Notes: a model not told the origin generated them from the sequence alone. Positions 52,165 through 63,300 are shown, numbered from the stretch's first letter. The stretch is DNA of 64,000 bases from Lucinisca nassula (GCA_963580285.1 OY757010.1:217044204-217108203), one strand, 5' to 3'. A program made the numbers and translations.

Positions 52165-52412
52165 GGGACCAGTTGTTCAAAACTAACGACGTCGTTAGCT
52201 AACGAATCGTTAAAACTTTGATCATTAAATATGGCAAATATGCTGATATTTTTGCTGAAAAAATGTGAGCAGCTTTTGCGGATGCAAACGCTGCTCCGAT
52301 ATTTTCAGCAAAAATACCAAAATTTTGAATATTAAACTTGCTAGAGCAGTTAACAATATGACCACTAACGAGCTCGTTAAGGTAACGATGCTTTGAACAA
52401 CTGGACCCAGGT
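52165..52412. mobile_element. MITE with CCAGTTGTTCAAA ends
   Basis: Ends GACCAGTTGTTCAAAACTAA and CTTTGAACAACTGGACCC are inverted. Inner arms carry CTGATATTTTTGCTGAAAA / TTTTCAGCAAAAATACC. Non-coding. Confidence 0.85.
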
Positions 52413-53285
52413 TAATAAGAGCTGCCGTTGTTTACACACTATAAAGACAGTAGAAAAGTGTTTAAGCTGTCTGTAATATTCTTAATTGTACGCATGCACA
52501 AACTCTTTAAAAAAAGTATATAAATAATTTTTTTGCTGCCGTGTACCAAGAAATAAAGGGCATTGGAAACTATGCATTCTTGTATATTATCCAAGTAATT
52601 TGACCCATTAAACCTTGTTTCATATATGAGCCGGGGCACAGCATTTCCTACACTTCACACATGCGCCCAACAATGACTTAGATCAGCCTGCGTAACCGCG
52701 CAGTCTGATCAGAGTCTTCGTTCTGTGCTCTAAGCATAGTAAAGGGCTCAATGCGTCTTCATGCAACAGGAGAAGTCTCTGGTCAGACTATATGGATTCG
52801 CTGGCTAATCTGATTCTTTGAGGAATGCACATGAAAATTGAAGGAAATGCTGTACCCCGGCTCAATTATTATACTGTTACATAACTGATGTTGATAACTA
52901 TTGTCCCAAGTCGGGATATCGCAGGACACGAGATAATTGGTGTCCGTAGAAACCGGAACAAGGGAACAAGGGACAACATTCACCGACATCAGTTTTATCG
53001 TCCTTATATTACACAGTTATAATACATAGGACATGTGATATGGGAAGTTCGTCCGGTAAACAAAGCTACAGTCAGCTATCGGGAAGGACATTCCAGTCTC
53101 TAATGGTTCAAGGGAAGAATGCCAGTATAAAAGTATAAGCCTACTGTTTCTTCTCCTTGTCTTGAAAGACTCCCATCTCAATTTTCCTAGTATTCCAGTC
53201 ATGCTCCCAGTTTCAAAGCAGTAACTGCTTGTTACAAATCAAGCAGCCCTATTCTGAACGTTTTCAGTTTCTTTGTTATCGACCT
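52413..53285. other. spacer with one GATCAGCCTGCGTA hairpin
   Basis: 52670-52735: AGATCAGCCTGCGTAACCG / CGCAGTCTGATCAGAGTC, related to the core of the 11216 MITE. Nothing else recognised. Confidence 0.45.
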
Positions 53286-54570
53286 ATCAATGTATTATTC
53301 TGATGGAAGATCATTAAGCCGCGTCAACGTAATATTCTGCTAGCATATCATTGAACCACGTCAACGAGTTATTCTGCTAGAAGATCATTGTGGTGTGTCA
53401 ACGTAATATTCTGCTAGAATATCATTGAGCCGAGTTAAGTTCTTATTCTGCTAGAATATCATTGTACCACGTCAACGTATTATTCTGCTAGTAGTTCATT
53501 GAGCCGCGTCGACGTATTATTCTGATAGAAGATCATTGAGCTGCGTCAACGTATTATTCTGCTAGATATCATTGCGCCGCGTCAACGTATTATTGTGCTA
53601 GAATATCATTGAGCCGCGTCAACGTATTATTGTGCTAGAATATCAGTGAGCCGCGTCAACGTATTATTCTGCTAAAAGAGCACTGATCCGTCCTAACGTA
53701 TTATTCCTTTCTGATGTCATTGAGGTAGCATTGCACTTAATACTGGAGGTACCGGGTTTTATCACTTTTGGACCGAGCTTTTAGTTGTGTTATAAGGGAG
53801 CTTTCCACTAAATGTTTTCCATAGGCGACAATAGTAACCTTTTACCTGCTCCCACAAAAACTACACACATACAACTTTTCAAACCTTACTTCTTTATAGA
53901 GCCATCCTAGCCCAACAACTTAATGAGAAAAAATCCACATGTTGATCGGCTCATTTTCAAGTTACAGTCAACCATGTTTGTTTACCTGCTATAACGGAGT
54001 AAATAAAACCAACATTTTTAAAGCATTGGTGACCATATAAAATCAGCAAAAATTTCTTTGAGCTTGCAGATATATTTATCAAACATGCATCATTTTAGTC
54101 CCTTATACCTCACATTGAAATAAAACATGGGATATATATCCAATGGAAGCAAGTCTTAGAACGCAACTAAAAGCCCTGTCTCAAAGTGATAAAACCCGGC
54201 ACCTCCCAGTATTTAGTGTAATGCTACCATAAATACCAGACTGGCTTCCATTGGATATAAATCCCATGTTTTATTTCAATGTGAGAAAATGATAGGTATA
54301 AAGGACTTGTATGAGGCACGCCAACACTAAATTCTGCTAGAAGATCATTCAGCCGCGTCAACGTATTACTCTCTGCAAGTATTTCATTGAGCGGCGCCAA
54401 TGAAATATTCTGCTGGAGGGTCATTGAACCGTATCAACATATCATTGAGCCGCGCCATCGTATGAGTCTGCTGGAAGATCATCGATCCGCGCCTTCGTAT
54501 TAGTCTGCTAGAAGATCATTGAGCCACGTCAACGTATTATCCGCTGGAAGATTATTGAGCGTCAAGGTAA
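53286..54570. repeat. 37-bp minisatellite, split by an inserted inverted-repeat element
   Basis: Units of consensus TCATTGAGCCGCGTCAACGT + ATTATTCTGCTAGAAGA occur about 11 times at 53286-53715 and resume at 54310-54570. The interruption is the 53724-54228 element plus flanking sequence. Confidence 0.88.
53724..54228. mobile_element. 505-bp element with ~45-bp inverted ends
   Basis: Left GGTAGCATTGCACTTAATAC...ACCGGGTTTTATCAC and the right end is its reverse complement with few mismatches. Right after it (54246-54306) is an inverted copy of part of its own interior (54092-54155). No coding capacity. Confidence 0.85.
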
Positions 54571-54612
54571 AGTGTTTTTTTTTTTTTTTTTTTTTTTTTG
54601 GGGGGGGGGGGG
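54571..54612. repeat. poly(T)-poly(G) tract
   Basis: About 27 T followed by about 13 G, a low-complexity run at the end of the minisatellite. Confidence 0.95.
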
Positions 54613-55909
54613 GTGGGGTCGTACACAGGCAGTCTGCGAATCCACTACGGCTTCCCACTGTCTGCATGAAGAGACAATAGTTCAACAAACATCCATATAG
54701 TGTTCAGCAAAGACTGATCAGACTGTTCGGATGTTTAGACAGATCTTTTTCTTTGCTTTGCGAGCAAATGTTCGAAGATAGCTGGGGAAAGGGTCAATCT
54801 TATGGGAGTGGCAACTCTCTATAAACCGTTTTGGTTTCCCTTACCAAAATGTGTACTTTTAAAGGAAAGAATCTGTTAGTTTATAAACAGACACGGAGCC
54901 AAGAGAGTTGCCTCACTTGCAAAAATGGACGAAAATCTTTATCAATCTGTCAAAACACACTCCCATTTAGGAGAAAACAGTCTCCAAATTTGTCATTTGG
55001 AGAGGTAATTCGGCAGTTATACGGTCGGAAATTTCTTTATGCGGCGACGCGTCAATGGATCCATTAAACGTAATTTGCGACCGTGAAACGATTTACCTCC
55101 CTTATTAACAATTTTGAATGCAGTTATTGCCATTATACTCCACTTATTCACTTGGTATGTTAAATTAAATAAGTCTGACTGACGGTTGTTTTTAAGGTAA
55201 CCGGGCGCCATGGGCACATAGGGGCTACCCCCAGTTCGCCATCTGGGATTAGTTGTAGGTAGTGCTCTTTTCCCTAGGCTGCCAATATGCTGACTCCTGT
55301 CTGCTTGACAGTTATCAGCTAGCCGATTGGGAGATAGGTGACTTCTTTCGCGGAGGATGTGAGAAGTAGGTCAATCCCACCTCCCCCATCCCCCGCTCAA
55401 GATGTCATGTAGGCACAGAACGCACCCAATGTTAAGCGTTTGTCCTGTAAAATGGGCAGTCCTATTATATAAGTGTACGCTGCGTAAAACCGAATGTCAG
55501 CCAATGAAAAGCGACGTAATGTGATGACGTCGGGTTTCCAACAGTATATCGCAGGGATATACAGTCGCAAATTTTTGACGTTAAACAAACAGACGTCGCG
55601 TTACATCTACAAGTGCGCCAGACTGATTCATTTTGATATCACAATGATCCTTCCAATTAGAAGAGTTTGAAGATAATTGAGTACCACTCAACTTGACTTG
55701 CTTGTAAGTGTTCTGAGTAAACCCATATCCGATTTCCAGACAAATAAGTATGTACATAATGTCATGCTTCTGCATTTAAATAAAGAATTGTATCATATGA
55801 CGTCGAGTCTGATAATATAATAATATGTTGTTATTAATCAAGTAACAAGAGATGGAATACACATATTAGTAACATGTGTACTAAGGCAAATAGAACGCTT
55901 GTGGTTTCC
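54613..55909. other. spacer without recognised gene
   Basis: 55480-55620 is an inverted copy of the GACGTCAT repeat (see 41228). 55255-55400 is a GC-richer segment of unknown origin. No coding support. Confidence 0.4.
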
Positions 55910-55988
55910 TGAGGCTTAATCCTCATCAGTGTCCTCAGGATGTAAAAGAGGCAGCATATAAAGGACTTGTTCGCCCAATTTTGGAATT
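55910..55988 (+). pseudogene. short LINE reverse-transcriptase fragment
   Basis: Encodes DVKEAAYKGLVRPILEFG (about 55931-55985), a conserved block in the C-terminal part of CR1/L2-like ORF2. Isolated; minisatellite sequence follows at once. Confidence 0.8.
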
Positions 55989-56092
55989 TGGTATATTACG
56001 TTGACGCGGCTTTATGATCTTCCAACGGTTCAATGATCTAGCAGAACAATACGCTGGCACGACTCAATGATCTTTAAGCAGAGTAATATGAA
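55988..56092 (-). repeat. inverted remnant of the 37-bp minisatellite
   Basis: TACGTTGACGCGGCTTTATGATCTTCCAAC and following units are the reverse complement of the 53286 array (two to three units; first 20 bases TACGTTGACGCGGCTTTATG). Confidence 0.85.
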
Positions 56093-56186
56093 ATACTCGT
56101 AAAGGCGCTGACTTTTGAGCAAACACACTCATTTACACCCCTTAGGTAGTTAACAGTGGTGTAGAACATCAAAATGCCGTTAGTGT

Positions 56187-56540
56187 TAGCTAGCGTGGTG
56201 GCTCAGTGGTTAGTGCACTTCCCGCTGAAGCTACAGTCCAAGGGTTCGATTCGGGCAACGACAATAAAGTTTGATGTCCAAACATACTCCACTGCGATCG
56301 TTTGAAGGGCTGTGAATGCCACGAAGTGCACCGTCCTTCGGATCGGAACGTTAACTGAAGGCTCCATGTGCAGGAAGAATCATCCCCTATGTAGGTTAAA
56401 GATCCTTTCCATAATAATTATAATTATCGCGTAGGCGTTCGTCCTGTAAATTTCGAGTGTATGTACACCTGCGAGTAATGGTCGAATGTAACCTATCGCA
56501 GTAATTCATAGTCGACAGATAGACAGTCACACAAACAAGT
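56187..56540 (+). mobile_element. tRNA-derived SINE (different family)
   Basis: TAGCGTGGTGGCTCAGTGGT and AAGGGTTCGATTCGGGC are A- and B-box regions. The body has TCCTTCGGATCGGAACGTTA and GGCTCCATGTGCAGGAAGAA. Its cloverleaf is not closed, so it is not a tRNA gene. Confidence 0.8.
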
Positions 56541-56774
56541 CCTTGGTTACCGCCTGTGTACAGGTATTCATGAGGGTGTACATATCGATGACTCTTTACT
56601 GAACACTACGTCATACGGACGATCCATCAGATACCGTTATCCTCGCTTTAGTCGCAAATGTTTTGCTGTATGTATGACAGCGTCTTAGATTTGCTGTCTG
56701 TCAGCGGTACAGGAATACGATGTGGCGGTATTGGTTAAATAGAAAACTTTAACGACCTAGTCCAAAATTTGAAT

Positions 56775-56940
56775 CACATTTTTGTTTTTGTTGTTTGTTT
56801 TTCTGGTTGTTTGTTTTTTGTTGTTGTTGTTGTTGTTTTTTTTGTTTTTTTTTGTTGTTGTTTTTTTTGTTGTTGTTGTTTTTTGTTGTTTTTTTTGTTT
56901 TTTGTTTTTTGTTGTTGTTTTCTGTTTTGTGTTTCTGTTT
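56775..56940. repeat. (TTG)n/T-rich low-complexity tract
   Basis: T- and TTG-rich run; it creates a false Phe/Val/Cys-rich extension in front of the transposase pseudogene. Confidence 0.95.
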
Positions 56941-56958
56941 TTAAATACACATGTTTAT

Positions 56959-57417
56959 GCAGCCTGTGGCAAGAAATGCTCAAGCCTGAGTTTTTGGAAC
57001 TTTGCAAACAAAATAAACCAGCTCCCACTTACCGTGTTGACCAGCTTTTGAAGAGACACTGGCTCACAGTTCTGCGGCTACCACCGTGCCATCCTGATCT
57101 GAAAGCCATTGAGATGATATGGGGAAATTTGAAAGGTTATATTGGCCGACGAAATTTACAGCTTCGCGTCACAGATATCAAGGCTCTGATCGAAGAAGGC
57201 ATTGGAAGCATTGTTGACAAAGAATGGTCTGCTTGCTGCACACATGTCGAAAAGACTATTGGAAAAGTGACATCGCTATTGAGGCTGAAATTGGGCGAAT
57301 CATTATCCACGTGGACTCTGACAGTGACGTTATAGATTACCGCGACGAAGTTACAGGCACTGCTTCTGAGGGTGATAAATCTATCGACACTGGCGAAGAA
57401 TCAAAACTGTTTTTGTG
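56959..57417 (+). pseudogene. DDE transposase remnant (IS630/Tc1/mariner superfamily), C-terminal part
   Basis: Encodes the last part of a DDE_3-like transposase: YRVDQLLKRHW, then VLRLPPCHPDLKAIEMIWGN with the third catalytic acidic residue (E of A-I-E), LKGYIGRRN, VDKEWSACCTHVEKT. The frame then shifts near 57270 and continues as IIIHVDSDSDVIDYRDE ... SKLFL and a stop at 57418. The two Asp-bearing parts upstream are missing. A dead copy of an element distinct from the mariner at 1-475. Confidence 0.8.
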
Positions 57418-57764
57418 ATGCAATTTTGAAATATGAAATTCTGAAAATGTGAAATTCAAGCTAATGTGAACGCTGAAATTTGAAAATAATGAACTACACA
57501 CTAATACATAAAATTCAAGGGCAAAAAAAAAAATCAAAAAAATCTTAGAAACAAAAAAAAAACAATTATGTATAATAAAATTGATAAAAACTGTATGTAG
57601 AGCTGTAGCAAGGCTCAAAATATGCAGAAAAAAAAACGTTTTAGATTAACTACACCACACGAGTGTCTCTTCCACCCCTCGCCCTCACCATGTCGAGGAC
57701 ATCAATGATTCCGAGCTGTAATTGGAACCACTCGCCTATGTGTTATTCACGAGCAAAACAGAAG
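57418..57764. other. A-rich spacer
   Basis: Poly(A)-rich 57510-57565; 3' region of the transposase copy. No gene. Confidence 0.45.
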
Positions 57765-58105
57765 TGAAGGCAATGATTAGGAATCGTACAATTAATCCAG
57801 AGCTCCGATCAGAGACACCAAAGGGAAAGAAACACAAACATGAAACAACTAGACCCTTATGGAAACACCAATAGCGGAAAGCCAAAAGGACAGTTACTTT
57901 CCCACAAAATGGCCAATTGTCTATCCAAAACAAAATTATATAAGCGATACTTACACTCAAAGACATGCCATAACAAAAATAAACCACGACAGAAGAACCG
58001 CCTTGGAACTGTCAGTGAAACGAATTCCACTGGGGGTGCTTAAATCGATTTTAAGTGACCATATTCCTCGCCCTTAACGTCCGTTGCGATTACATTCAAA
58101 ACGAT
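57765..58105 (-). repeat. dispersed repeat, near full-length minus copy
   Basis: Reverse complement of the 9065-9505 family from GAAGTGAAGGCAATGATTAG to CCATATTCCTCGCCCTTAAC. Confidence 0.78.
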
Positions 58106-58439
58106 GCCTACCATTGAATTATTACGTTTAGGTTTTCAGTTCTTGTCGACAATTTTTGTCATATTTTATTTCAAACAATGTGTTCTGTTGTTGTGAACGA
58201 GAATGAGTTTCAGCTTTTATTTCAGAAGTTTGCCTTTACTAATGACATTGTCATCCTTATACAACGGTATCAGATGGATCAGCCTGTGTGACGTAATGTT
58301 CAATGAACTTCCATCGACCTGTGCTTTACGTTTGTTATATCTACTACTAAGCAAAATAATGGGAGTCATTGTCATCATTCTCCTTTGGTATTTTCACTAT
58401 TTTGGTTGTGTTTTCTGTGTGTCCCCCAAATGAGGTCAT

Positions 58440-59600
58440 TTGCATATTGTCTGTCAGACCAAAAGAACAGAATTCGAAAGCGGCAGACATGTGAACGCCG
58501 GCTGACCAAAGTCCAAGACCTTGCAGCAGGAATAGGTGAAGGCCAACAGATAGACACCGCCGCTCATGACTTTAGCCAGGTGTTTGCCAAAGTTCATGTA
58601 TGACTTGAACACTGTTAAGCCCCGACACGACCTTTTACAATGGATCCAGAGCTTCCTAATCAACAGGGTCAAACCGAACGTGGTCAAAGACCAGTTTTCC
58701 ACTACTGTCCCATCTGTATCAGGTGTCCGGTGTCCTTTAGGGTGTCATGCTCGGACCTTTGTTGTTGCTCTGCCCAAACATAAATACCACTATGACCTGC
58801 CCTGGAGCTCGCCTCTTTGCTAATGACAGTCTTTTATATCACAAGATCTCAAGCATCACTGATACTGCAGAACTTCAGAGGGACTTTGACAGATTACAGC
58901 AATACCCATAATAGAATACAGACTGACAAAAGTCTTTTCAACCCAACCAGATGTGCGACAGTAAGGGTAACAGAACGGAGGAACCTGATTGGAGATTGTA
59001 GCAACTTAAATGTTCAAGATACAGGGCCATGGGCTGTCAATCTTCAAGACTTAAAATAACAAAAAATTAATCGACTTATTTATAAATGGTAATACATTTA
59101 GTACTTGTACTAATCTTCTATGTGGCCCACATTTTCTTGGTGGGAACCAGTACTAAGCAATGTGGATAAAGTCTCTTGTTCAAAGAAACAACACTTGGCA
59201 CTTGCGGGGATCGAGACTTAAAAGAATCTGGGCATCTTTATTTCAGAAACATGTCATGGAAACCCCATTATGATGCAACTGTAAAAAGGCAAACAGGAGC
59301 CTGGCGTTTCTTTGGATGGAACATAACCAGCTGGTCTGAAGACGGTAAATCATGATGGGAGAGATCATAATTAGACTTATCCTGGATTATACCACATGAT
59401 TATGGGACCCACATATAGTATACAGAAGCTGGAGACGGTGCAACGGCGAACAGCTCCGTTTGTCAGAGGTGACTACCACACAACCAGCATTACCTCCCGA
59501 GTGATACCTCTCGAACACCTTTGAGACCTCGAAAATCTGTTCGAGATAGGGGTAGTTCGAGCCACGGAGGTTACTGTCAGGAGGCATACCGAGATACTTT
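58440..59600 (+). pseudogene. LINE (CR1/L2-like) reverse-transcriptase remnant
   Basis: In broken frames: TKVQDLAAGIGEG then HDFSQVFAKVHV (RT motif normally FSKAFDKVPH; the Asp is Ala here), LLQWIQSFLINR, a VPSVSGVR-type block, LFANDSLLYHK (normally F-A-D-D), ELQRDFDRLQQ, SFNPTRCATVRVT. An insertion at 59060-59218 separates these from LGIFISETCH and WDPHI (about 59405). Catalytically dead. Confidence 0.82.
59060..59218 (-). repeat. insertion related to the 12815 tRNA-like SINE
   Basis: AAGCAATGTGGATAAAGTCTC and GAAACAACACTTGGC match 12905-12955. It interrupts the LINE. Confidence 0.6.
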
Positions 59601-59629
59601 TTGACATCTTTTCGGTGTTCAATAATGAA

Positions 59630-59705
59630 TATGTATGCTGTGTGTACTCATTAGAATCGCCTCATCGAGGCGATTCTAATGAGTACACACAGCGTAAATT
59701 TAAAG
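59630..59705. repeat. perfect-type hairpin related to the MITE core
   Basis: GCTGTGTGTACTCATTAGAA ... TTCTAATGAGTACACACAGC around CGCCTCATCGAGGCG. The stem has paired changes relative to the other copies (CATTAGAATCGCC against CGTTAGAACCGCC). Confidence 0.85.
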
Positions 59706-60146
59706 ATAAAAGACTAAATTCTCCTTAATTATCCCCCACTATTTCTTATGTAGAGGTTTCCCTAGGGGCTCAAGAATGTGTTCGACTCATCCATGGTAAA
59801 CGAGTCATCGGTATTCGAGCCATCGAAGTTCTACTGTAACACACTGGCCGGCAAACTAACCAGCATTGACATCTACATTTGTCGTCAAATTTCTGTTGGT
59901 TTATCGCATTCCTCTTGGGTAAGTAGTCATCCATGCTTGAAAGTTCTCCGACCTGAAAGCAGCGACCAATAGAGGATACTCCCTGGGGAATATGAACCGA
60001 CATCATCTGCTTGTTCGCCTTGAACGCCACGGGCATCAGACTTGAAGACCAACTTCCACAGAGTAATGTCAGATCAGAGATCCTTTAGGGCTTCAAGACG
60101 GATCGTGCAAGTCTTCCATAAGCTACGCAGGAAATGCAAAGCCCGT
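59706..60146. other. spacer before the satellite
   Basis: Unrecognised sequence; short frames only. Confidence 0.4.
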
Positions 60147-63100
60147 GACCAGACTATACTGTCCAGCGTAGATAACACAAAGCTACTGATCACACTTTAC
60201 TACCCAGCGCAGCGAACACAAAGCTACTGATAGACGTTACTACCAAGCGCAGCGAACACAAAGCTACTGATAAGACATAACTACCCAGCGCAGCGAACAT
60301 AAAGCTACTGATAAGACTTTACTACCCAGAGGAGCGAAAACATCAGAATTTACTACCCAGCGCAGCGAAAACAAAGCTACAGATCAGACTTTACTACCCA
60401 GCGCATCGAAAACAAACCTATTGACAAGACTTTACTACCCTTTGGTGTCTCTGATGGGAGCTGTGGGTTGATTGTATCGATTCCTGATCATTGCCTCCAC
60501 TTCTATTTTACTTCCCAGCGCAGGGAACATAAAGCTACTGATTAGAAATAACTACCCAGCGCAGAGAAAACAACGCTACGGATAAGACTTTACTACCCAG
60601 TGCAGCGAACACATCAAACTTTACTACCCAGAGGAGCGAATACAAAGCTACTTATAAGACTTTACTACCCAGCGTAGCGAAAACAAAGCTACTGCTAAGA
60701 CTTAACTACCTAGCGTAGCGAAAACAAAGCTACTGATAAGACTTTACTACCTAGCGCAGCGAACACACGGCTACTGATTAGACTTTACTACCCAGCGCAG
60801 CGAAAACAAAGCTACTGATAAGACTTTACTACCCAGCGGAGCGAACACATCAGACTTTAGTACCCAGCGGAGCAAACACAAAGCTACTGATAAGACTTTA
60901 CTACCCAGCGTAGCGAAAACAAAGCTACTGATAAGACTTTACTACCTAGCGCAGCGAACACAAAGCTACTGATTAGACTTTACTACCCAGCGCAGCGAAA
61001 ACAAAGCTACTGATAAGACTTTACTACCCAGCGGAGCGAACACATCAGACTTTACTACCCAGCGCAGCGAACATAAAGCTATTGATAAGACTTTACTACC
61101 CAGCGCAGCAAAAAAAAAGCTACTGATTAGACATAACTACCCAGCGCAGCGAACATAAAGCTATTGATTAGACTTTACTACCCAGCGGAGCGAACACAAA
61201 GCTACTGATCAGACTTTACTACCCAGCGGAGCGAACATAAAGTTACTGAATAGACATTACTACCAAGCGCAGCGAAAACAAAGCTACTGATGAGACTGTA
61301 TTACCCAGCGGAGCGAACACATCGGACTTTTCTACCCAGCGCAGCGAAAACAAAGCTACTGATAAGACTTTACTACCCAGCGCAGCGAACACATCAGACT
61401 TTACTACCTAGCGGAGCGAACACATAGCTACTGATAAGGCATAAAAACCCAGCTGCAGCGAACATAAAGCTACTGATAAGACTTTACTACCCAGCGCAGC
61501 GAACACAGAGCTACTAATTAGATTTTACTACCCAGCGGAGCGAACACAAAGCTACTGATCAGACTTTACTACCCAGCGGAGCGAACATAAAGCTACTGAT
61601 CTGATTTTACTTCCCAGCGCAGGGAACACAAAGCTACTGATAAGACTTTAATACCAAGCGGAGCGAACACATCACACTTTACTACCCAACGCAGCGAACA
61701 CAAAGCTACTGATCAGACTTTACTTCCCAGTGCAGGGAACATAAAGCTACTGATAAGACTTTACTACCAAGCGGAGCGAACACATCACACTTTACACCCA
61801 ACGCAGCGAACACAAAGCTACTGATCAGACTTTACTTCACAACGCAGCGAACACAAAGCTACTGATCAGACTTTACTTCCCAGCGCAGCGAGCACTAAGC
61901 TACTGATCAGACTTTACTACCCAGCGCAGGGAACACTAAGCTACTGGTCAGACTTTACTTCCCAACGCAGCGAACCTAAAGCTACTGATCAGATTTTACT
62001 TCCCAGCGCGGCGAACACTAAGCTACTGATCAGACTTTACTACCCAGCGCAGGGAACACTAAGCTACTGATCAGACTTTACTTCCCAACGCAGCGAACAT
62101 AAAGCTACTGATTAGACTTTACTACCCAACGCAGCGAACACAAAGTTACTGATCAGACTTTACTTCCCAACGCAGGGAACATAAAGCTACTGATCAGACT
62201 TTACTACCCAACGCAGGGAACATAAAGCTACTGATCAGACTTTACTACCCAACGCAGCGAACACAAAGTTACTGATCAGACTTTACTTCCCAGTGCAGGG
62301 AACACAAAGCTACTGATCAGACTTTACTGCCCAGCGCAGCGAACACTAAGCTACCGATCAGACTTAACTTCCCAACGCAGCGAACATAAAGCTACTGATA
62401 AGACTTTACTACCCAACGCAGCGAACACAAAGCTACTGATAAGACTTTACTTCCCAACGTAGCGAACCCAAAGCTACTGATCAGACTTTACTTCCCAACG
62501 TAGCGAACACAAAGCTACTGATCAGACTTTACTTCCCAGTGCAGGGAACATAAAGCTACTGATCAGACTTTACTACCCAACGCAGCGAACACAAAGCTAC
62601 TGATCAGACTTTACTTCCCAACGTAGCGAACCCAAAGCTACTGATCAGACTTTACTTCCCAGTGCAGGGAACATAAAGCTACTGATCAGACTTTACTTCC
62701 CAACGCAGCGAACACAAAGCTACTGATCAGACTTTACTTCCGAGTGCAGGGAACATAAAGCTACTGATCAGACTTTACTTCCCAACGCAGCGAACACAAA
62801 GCTACTGATCAGACTTTACTTCCCAACGCAGCGAACACAAAGCTACTGATCAGACTTTACTTCCCAGCGCAGCGAACACTAAGCTACTGATCAGACTTTA
62901 CTACCCAACGCAGCGAACACAAAGCTACTGATCAGACTTTACTTCCCAGTGCAGGGAACATAAAGCTACTGATCAGACTTTACTTCCCAACGTAGCGAAC
63001 ACAAAGCTACTGATCAGACTTTACTTCCCAACGCAGCGAACACAAAGCTACTGATCAGACTTTACTACCCAACGCAGCGAACACAAAGCTACTGATCAGA

Positions 63101-63300
63101 CTTTACTTCCCAGTGCAGGGAACATAAAGCTACTGATCAGACTTTACTTCCCAACGCAGCGAACACAAAGCTACTGATCAGACTTTACTTCCCAACGCAG
63201 CGAACACAAAGCTACTGATCAGACTTTACTTCCCAGCGCAGCGAACACTAAGCTACTGATCAGACTTTACTACCCAGCGCAGGGAACACTAATGTACTGA
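60147..63300. repeat. 41-bp satellite array, ~75-80 units
   Basis: Unit CAAAGCTACTGATCAGACTT + TACTACCCAGCGCAGCGAACA. The left third (to about 61600) has mostly GATAAGACT and CCCAGCG variants and several short units lacking AAAGCTACTGAT. The right part is more uniform, with GATCAGACT and alternating CAACGCAGCGA / CAGTGCAGGGA. One foreign 74-bp insertion lies at 60440-60513. Non-coding. Confidence 0.95.
60440..60513 (+). repeat. isolated ~70-bp repeat unit inside the satellite
   Basis: Starts at TTTGGTGTCTCTGATGGGAG and ends near GCCTCCACTTCTATT, the same limits as the LINE-interrupting unit at 46027-46091. Confidence 0.85.

Noticed and set aside
56187..56260. Functional tRNA gene
   Set aside because: A- and B-box regions are present, but the cloverleaf is not complementary at the acceptor and a SINE body follows.
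56769..56958. Phe/Val/Cys-rich N-terminus joined to the transposase frame
   Set aside because: Translation of T/TTG low-complexity DNA; not part of the transposase family.
60147..63300. CRISPR-like regular array
   Set aside because: No unique spacers: the whole 41-bp unit repeats; eukaryotic context; unit-length variants typical of satellite DNA.
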